From assembly GCA_021774615.1 (NCBI GenBank), contig JAJFIW010000030.1, positions 1 through 39,147 on the forward strand: a stretch of DNA of 39,147 bases. The letters run 5' to 3'. Position numbers and translations under genes: made by a program. How positions within the stretch are numbered: the first letter of the stretch is position 1; each line of letters begins with the position of its first letter. Under the pieces are notes generated by a model. That model made no database searches. It was not told the DNA's origin and saw nothing but the letters and a program-made list of their open reading frames with translations. Source of the stretch: Alphaproteobacteria bacterium. Its GTDB lineage: Bacteria; Pseudomonadota; Alphaproteobacteria; UBA1280; UBA6503. This document shows positions 35,589 to 39,147 of the stretch, in pieces.

Positions 35589-35881
35589 CGTTGTTGTGCC
35601 TCCTGATAGAGTTTAATTTGGTCTTCAATTACTTTAGCTACACCAAGCCCACCGGCTTTTGTTACTTCTGCGGCAACTTTTTCGTTTAGCATAGACTTAA
35701 ATATGGTCTCAGCATGCCCACCACCCATTACCTCAGGCGGTTTAATACCAGCGCTCATGTGTTCTAGCATCTGGAAAGTAAAGAATGACTCAAACTCTGC
35801 TGCTGCTTTTTCTATCCGGGTCGAGCTAGTCTGCGGCTGTATTGCTGCATTCATATGTAAGTTTGCGATTGTGTTGTCCAT
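35585..35881 (-). CDS. flgJ: Rod-binding protein, FlgJ N-terminal domain type
   Basis: A 98-residue protein consisting only of the FlgJ rod-binding domain: AAAEFESFFTFQMLEHMSAGIKPP, GGGHAETIFKSMLNEKVAAEVTKAGGLGVAKVI. The muramidase domain found in enterobacterial FlgJ is absent, the usual state in alphaproteobacteria, where a separate lytic enzyme opens the peptidoglycan. It helps rod assembly in the periplasm. It follows flgI by 13 bases and overlaps flgN by 4. Confidence 0.9.
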   Translation of the reverse strand: MDNTIANLHMNAAIQPQTSSTRIEKAAAEFESFFTFQMLEHMSAGIKPPEVMGGGHAETIFKSMLNEKVAAEVTKAGGLGVAKVIEDQIKLYQEAQQR

Positions 35882-35894
35882 AAAATACCCGCCT

Positions 35895-37025
35895 TTATAA
35901 AAGTTTTATGCGTGCTTGCATGGCGCCCGCAGCTTTTATGGTTTGCATTATACTAATAACGTCACGTGGGTTAACACCAAGTGCATTTAGCCCTTTTACT
36001 AAGTCAGCTAAGGTTGCTTCTTTCTTTAGAACACTAAAGTGCCCTTGACCTTCTTCAACATCAATATTAGAGCGCTGTACTTCAACTGTTTGCCCACCCT
36101 CAGAAAGAGCAGGGGGCTGCGACACTTGTGGTAACTCAGAGATACGGATTGTTAAGTTAGAGTGAGATATTGCTACGGTTGATATTCTCACGTCTTCACC
36201 CATAACAATGGTTCCGGTTTTCTCATCTATAACTACAACTGCTTCCATGTCAGGGCGTACCATTGTTTTTTCAATTTTTTCAATAGCAGGTAGGCGGTAT
36301 TCAGCAAATCTTTCTGGGAGTTTAATATCAACAGTGCTGCTGTCAATCGCACGGGATACATTTTCCCCGAATGACTTATTAACAGCCTTAGACATGCGCA
36401 TAGCTGTAGTTAAGTCAGGATTTTTAAGAATAAGGCGTAGTTTATCAAGCTCTGTAAGCTCAAAATCTATTTCACGCTCAACAATTGCTCCATCTGCAAT
36501 GCGCCCTGCTGTAGTATGGTTTTTTGTTACAACTCCCGAGCGTCCTTCAGCAGTGAAACCACCTAAAATAACAGCACCTTGTGCTACAGCATAAGTATTG
36601 CCGTCGGCCGCCATTAACGGTGTAGCTAGTAGTTGCCCGCCTTCTAACGATTTTGCATCACCAAGCGAAGAAACGGTAACGTCAATCCGTGCTCCTTGGC
36701 GGGCAAATGGTGGTAGTTCGGCAGTTATCATAACTGCTGCTATATTCTTGCTTTGGATTTGTGCCATTTGGCTTTTGGTGTTTAAGCCAAGCCTTTCTAG
36801 AATATTTACCATTGTTTGTTGTGTTACAGGGCCAGCTTTGTCTCCCGTGCCAGCTAAACCAACAATTAAGCCATAACCAATCAGAATGTTTGAACGCACC
36901 CCTTGGAAATTGGCAATATCTTTAACTCGCACTAAAGGCCCTGTGTTGGCATAAACTGGTGCCACAGGACTTAAAGTAGCTAATATAACTGCTGTTAATG
37001 CTAATATGTTTAGCGTTCTTTTCAT
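35895..37025 (-). CDS. flgI: Flagellar P-ring protein FlgI
   Basis: A 376-residue periplasmic protein forming the P ring around the rod in the peptidoglycan layer. A signal peptide (about residues 1-26, ending YANT) is followed by RVKDIANFQGVRSNILIGYGLIVGLAGTGDK, MLERLG-type NILERLGLNTK, ARQGARIDVTVSSLGDAKSLEGGQLLATPL and at the end VKGLNALGVNPRDVISIMQTIKAAGAMQARI. All are FlgI signatures. It is the first gene of the flagellar block, with a sigma-54 promoter and a leader hairpin overlapping its ribosome binding site. FlgH, the L-ring protein, is not in the window. Confidence 0.96.
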   Translation of the reverse strand: MKRTLNILALTAVILATLSPVAPVYANTGPLVRVKDIANFQGVRSNILIGYGLIVGLAGTGDKAGPVTQQTMVNILERLGLNTKSQMAQIQSKNIAAVMITAELPPFARQGARIDVTVSSLGDAKSLEGGQLLATPLMAADGNTYAVAQGAVILGGFTAEGRSGVVTKNHTTAGRIADGAIVEREIDFELTELDKLRLILKNPDLTTAMRMSKAVNKSFGENVSRAIDSSTVDIKLPERFAEYRLPAIEKIEKTMVRPDMEAVVVIDEKTGTIVMGEDVRISTVAISHSNLTIRISELPQVSQPPALSEGGQTVEVQRSNIDVEEGQGHFSVLKKEATLADLVKGLNALGVNPRDVISIMQTIKAAGAMQARIKLL

Positions 37026-37034
37026 GGTCTCTCT

Positions 37035-37057
37035 CCTAAGTTCCCCGTTGTCTTAGG
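37035..37057 (-). promoter_or_regulatory. flgI leader hairpin over the ribosome binding site, CsrA-site-like
   Basis: On the minus strand CCTAAG (37057-37052) pairs with CTTAGG (37040-37035). The 11-base loop is ACAACGGGGAA and contains GGA; the right arm includes the first part of the Shine-Dalgarno AGGAG, a second GGA. The ATG follows at 37025. Two GGA sites, one in a loop and one in the ribosome binding site, are the classic CsrA target layout. Confidence 0.5.
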
Positions 37058-37066
37058 TTTGTTTAA

Positions 37067-37082
37067 TGCATCAACCATGCCA
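37067..37082 (-). promoter_or_regulatory. Sigma-54 promoter of flgI
   Basis: TGGCATGGTTGATGCA (minus strand) fits TGGCACG-N4-TTGCA with two mismatches and exact 10-base spacing between GG and GC. Transcription would start near 37056, right at the leader hairpin. The same element is found before flgK, which supports both. Confidence 0.65.
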
Positions 37083-37124
37083 AAACAAATACTGCCTTTA
37101 TTTTTTGCATAAATATATTGGGGT

Positions 37125-37153
37125 TTGTGCACAGGTTTTTTTACGTGTAGTAT
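37125..37153 (+). promoter_or_regulatory. Candidate promoter of metY
   Basis: TTGTGC and TAGTAT are separated by 17 bases. The leader would be about 70 bases. I looked for a SAM-type riboswitch in that leader and saw no convincing core. Confidence 0.3.
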
Positions 37154-37232
37154 TTTGACTGTTAATAATTTTCCTAAGTGCGCTACCTACGCCCAAAAAC
37201 GGTACAACACAAAAACATTAAGGAATAATACA

Positions 37233-38543
37233 ATGGCAATATCACACCAAAACCACCCAGAAACACTAGCTATTCATGCAGGTCAAAGGTTTGACCCTTC
37301 TACAGGTAGTATCGTTACCCCAATCCACCAGACAGCAGCCTTCCAGTTTGAAGATGCTAGACACGCTGAAGGCATCTTTTTGTTAAAAGACCTTAAAGAA
37401 GGGCAACACGGTAATGTATATAGCCGGATGAGCAATCCAACTGTTAGCCAGTTTGAAGAGCGTATATCAGCACTTGAAGGTGGTATTGGTAGTGTGTCTT
37501 TTGCTTCAGGGATGGCAGCGGTTGCGTCGTCTATCCTAAATATTTGTCGGGTTGGTGATAATATTGTGGCTTCTCGTAATTTGTATGGTGGTGTAAGTAA
37601 CTTATTCCAAAATATATTTGCAGACTTTGGCATCGAGTGCCGTTTTGTAGACCATAATGACCCTGAGAACTTCCGTAAACAGGTAGATGCTAATACGCGT
37701 CTATTTTGGGGGGAAACCTTACCTAATCCACTTTTAAATGTGTTTCCAATTGGCGAGGTCGCAAAAATAGCCGACGAGCTAGGCTTGCCACTATTTATCG
37801 ATAACACTTGTGCAACACCTGCATTGTGCCGCCCATTCGAGCATGGCGCACATGTTGTGGTGCATTCGGCAACAAAATATATTTGCGGCCATGGTACTAC
37901 TATTGGCGGTGTAGTTGTTGACAGCGGCAACTTTGACTGGGCAGCCCACGGCGAACGCTTACCGATGATGATGCGTGAAGACCCAAGTATGCACGGCCTA
38001 AAATGGGCAGAGAAGTTTGGTAAAATGGGTTACTTAGTTAAATTGCGAGTAACACAGCTGCGCGATATGGGTGCATCTCTTGCCCCGATGAATGCCTTCC
38101 TGCTTACTAATGGTTTGGAAACCTTACATTTGCGGATGGAAAAACACTGCGAGAATGCAAGCAAAGTTGCGCGCTTCTTGGCAAACCACCCTAAAGTTAA
38201 CTTTGTTAAATACCCACAACTGTCAGACGGCAACACTAAACGCTGGGCAGACGCTTACATGGGCGGTAAATACGGTGGTATGGTCGGGGTAGATGTTAAA
38301 GGTGCTATGAAAGGCGGGCAAACCGTAACCGAAAACTTAAAACTGTTTTACCATGTAGCTAATATTGGTGATGTGCGCTCTATGGCAATCCACCCAGCAA
38401 GTACTACCCACTCGCAAATCCCAAGCGAGATGCGTGCTAAAGCAGGTATTACCGACGGCTATGTGCGTTTGTGCATTGGTACAGAACATGCTGACGACTT
38501 AATCGCAGACTTAGACCAAGCGTTAAGTAAAATCTCAGTATAG
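37233..38543 (+). CDS. metY: O-acetylhomoserine aminocarboxypropyltransferase/sulfhydrylase
   Basis: A 436-residue PLP enzyme that makes homocysteine from O-acetylhomoserine and sulfide. PETLAIHAGQRFDPSTGSIVTPIHQTAAFQFED is the MetY opening, YSRMSNPTVSQFEERISALEGG and FASGMAAVASSILNI are general to the Cys/Met-metabolism PLP family, and VVVHSATKYICGHGTTIGGVVVD carries the PLP Lys with the larger insertions typical of MetY over MetB/MetC. Length of about 430 fits. I choose ATG 37233, 8 bases behind AAGGAA, not the upstream in-frame ATG at 37125, whose extra 36 residues do not look like protein. It is divergent from flgI and not functionally linked to it. Confidence 0.95.
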   Translation: MAISHQNHPETLAIHAGQRFDPSTGSIVTPIHQTAAFQFEDARHAEGIFLLKDLKEGQHGNVYSRMSNPTVSQFEERISALEGGIGSVSFASGMAAVASSILNICRVGDNIVASRNLYGGVSNLFQNIFADFGIECRFVDHNDPENFRKQVDANTRLFWGETLPNPLLNVFPIGEVAKIADELGLPLFIDNTCATPALCRPFEHGAHVVVHSATKYICGHGTTIGGVVVDSGNFDWAAHGERLPMMMREDPSMHGLKWAEKFGKMGYLVKLRVTQLRDMGASLAPMNAFLLTNGLETLHLRMEKHCENASKVARFLANHPKVNFVKYPQLSDGNTKRWADAYMGGKYGGMVGVDVKGAMKGGQTVTENLKLFYHVANIGDVRSMAIHPASTTHSQIPSEMRAKAGITDGYVRLCIGTEHADDLIADLDQALSKISV

Positions 38544-38556
38544 TTATAAAATAACG

Positions 38557-38585
38557 AAAAAGGGAGGCAATGCCTCCCTTTTTCT
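38557..38585. terminator. Bidirectional terminator between metY and the edge gene
   Basis: AAAAAGGGAGGC pairs with GCCTCCCTTTTT around AAT. A and T runs are on both sides. It lies 14 bases after metY and about 20 bases beyond the stop of the convergent gene. Confidence 0.88.
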
Positions 38586-38607
38586 TCGTTTTTTAGTAGT
38601 GGCTTTT

Positions 38608-39147
38608 CTAACTTGAATGATATACAGGGTCAGTAATAACCAGTTGCATTCCACGGCGCATAACACTTGTGGTGTTAAGGTTACCATGCATTTTTTCAGC
38701 CTTGAATAACTTGTCTAGGTCAGTGGCGCACTGCTTTAGGTTAAAGGTTCTTTTGCCCATTCTTAGAAAGTTTCTGGTTCTTGCATTTAAGAATGATGTT
38801 AGGAACCTTAGGTCATTATAGGCAAAAGTATTATGCCCGTATAATGGGGATAAATTCTCCATTAAAGTTATCTGGAAATTATCGTCCCCCTCACAAATGC
38901 TTTTATATATTTTAGGGTAGTAAGGATTGTTTTGCCTTTTTAAGGCTAATTCAATAAATTGTTTATACCCTTCATTAGCATAAGCTAATTTTATTACGAA
39001 GTTGCCGCATGGAGAGCAGAATACATAAGACGAATTACTATTGTGGAATCGTTTAAATCCCATGTTTTCAAGATTTTTCTCAACAGCCATTATTCCTTTG
39101 CTGTTAAGAATATCCCATGCTTCTTTTTCAACCCATGCTACATATTT
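38608..39147 (-). CDS. Small protein-kinase-fold-like protein, 5' end beyond the window
   Basis: The frame is open to the right edge. An ATG at 39090 gives 160 residues, but the 19 codons upstream (KYVAWVEKEAWDILNSKGI) look like protein, so the gene probably starts outside the window. SSYVFCSPCGNFVIKLAY has the layout of a kinase glycine-loop strand followed by the VIK lysine, and MHGNLNTTSVMRRGMQLVITDPV resembles a catalytic H-x-N loop followed by a D of the DFG type (here TDPV). Small proteins with this plan occur in phages and proteobacteria and are usually annotated as hypothetical. Whether it is an active kinase is doubtful, since the catalytic Asp of HxD is not in the usual place. No neighbours are visible to guide function. 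Confidence 0.5.
   Translation of the reverse strand, partial: KYVAWVEKEAWDILNSKGIMAVEKNLENMGFKRFHNSNSSYVFCSPCGNFVIKLAYANEGYKQFIELALKRQNNPYYPKIYKSICEGDDNFQITLMENLSPLYGHNTFAYNDLRFLTSFLNARTRNFLRMGKRTFNLKQCATDLDKLFKAEKMHGNLNTTSVMRRGMQLVITDPVYHSS

Noticed and set aside
37155-37232. A SAM riboswitch in the metY leader
   Set aside because: Methionine genes of alphaproteobacteria often have SAM-II or related elements, but I could not place the conserved core or a pseudoknot in this leader.

Overview
The window is a dense stretch of AT-rich (roughly 40% GC by eye) bacterial chromosome with no insertion sequence, prophage, tRNA, rRNA or CRISPR array that I can see. Gene content and order point to an alphaproteobacterium: the chain nadD-rsfS-rlmH-gpmI-envC-ctpA-divergent polysaccharide deacetylase-rppH, an F1-only atpHAGDC operon without the Fo genes, a MoxR/DUF58/DUF4159/COG5426 membrane cluster, and a flagellar hook/ring operon with sigma-54 promoters. 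The exact order is not certain; a flagellated, AT-rich, host-associated or deep lineage would fit. The combination of csrA and fliW is of interest in such a genome.

Layout. 1-0.6 kb: the 3' end of a secreted DUF1554-like protein and its terminator. 0.65-9.9 kb (minus): nucleotide, RNA and cell-wall housekeeping genes, interrupted by a tandem pair of GNAT acetyltransferases (3.7-4.8 kb, plus), a tiny plus-strand transcription unit with two micro-ORFs (7.5-7.8 kb), and a PQ-loop-like membrane protein. 10.1-17.7 kb (minus): hemH-moxR-DUF58-DUF4159-COG5426, packed with overlaps or gaps of a few bases. 17.9-22.7 kb (plus): atpHAGDC with a very short epsilon subunit. 22.7-25.0 kb (minus): a poorly known envelope region with two small SPFH/band-7-like membrane proteins, a 45-residue membrane peptide between them, and a secreted SleB-type cell-wall hydrolase. 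25.1-29.5 kb (minus): nadE, a split ThDP-dependent decarboxylase (ComD/ComE-like), a GNAT and a class I aminotransferase. 29.6-30.3 kb (plus): psd. 30.3-31.4 kb (minus): a MYG1/UPF0160 protein. 31.5-37.0 kb (minus): flgI-flgJ-flgN-flgK-flgL-csrA-fliW. 37.2-38.5 kb (plus): metY. 38.6 kb to the edge (minus): part of a small kinase-fold-like protein.

How it works together. The flagellar block is the most informative part. Two near-consensus sigma-54 elements sit in front of flgI and flgK. The predicted flgI transcript begins with a hairpin that carries GGA in its loop and hides part of the ribosome binding site. The csrA start codon is itself in a predicted hairpin without a Shine-Dalgarno sequence. 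This suggests a circuit in which sigma-54 switches on late flagellar genes while CsrA, antagonised by FliW, tunes translation of the operon that encodes both. Other points worth attention are rsfS, which has no ATG/GTG/TTG start and appears to begin at AUU behind a perfect AGGAGG; the GNAT pair with an almost identical first 120 bases; and the split decarboxylase-aminotransferase operon. All calls are by eye from translation, motifs and gene order; no database search was run.
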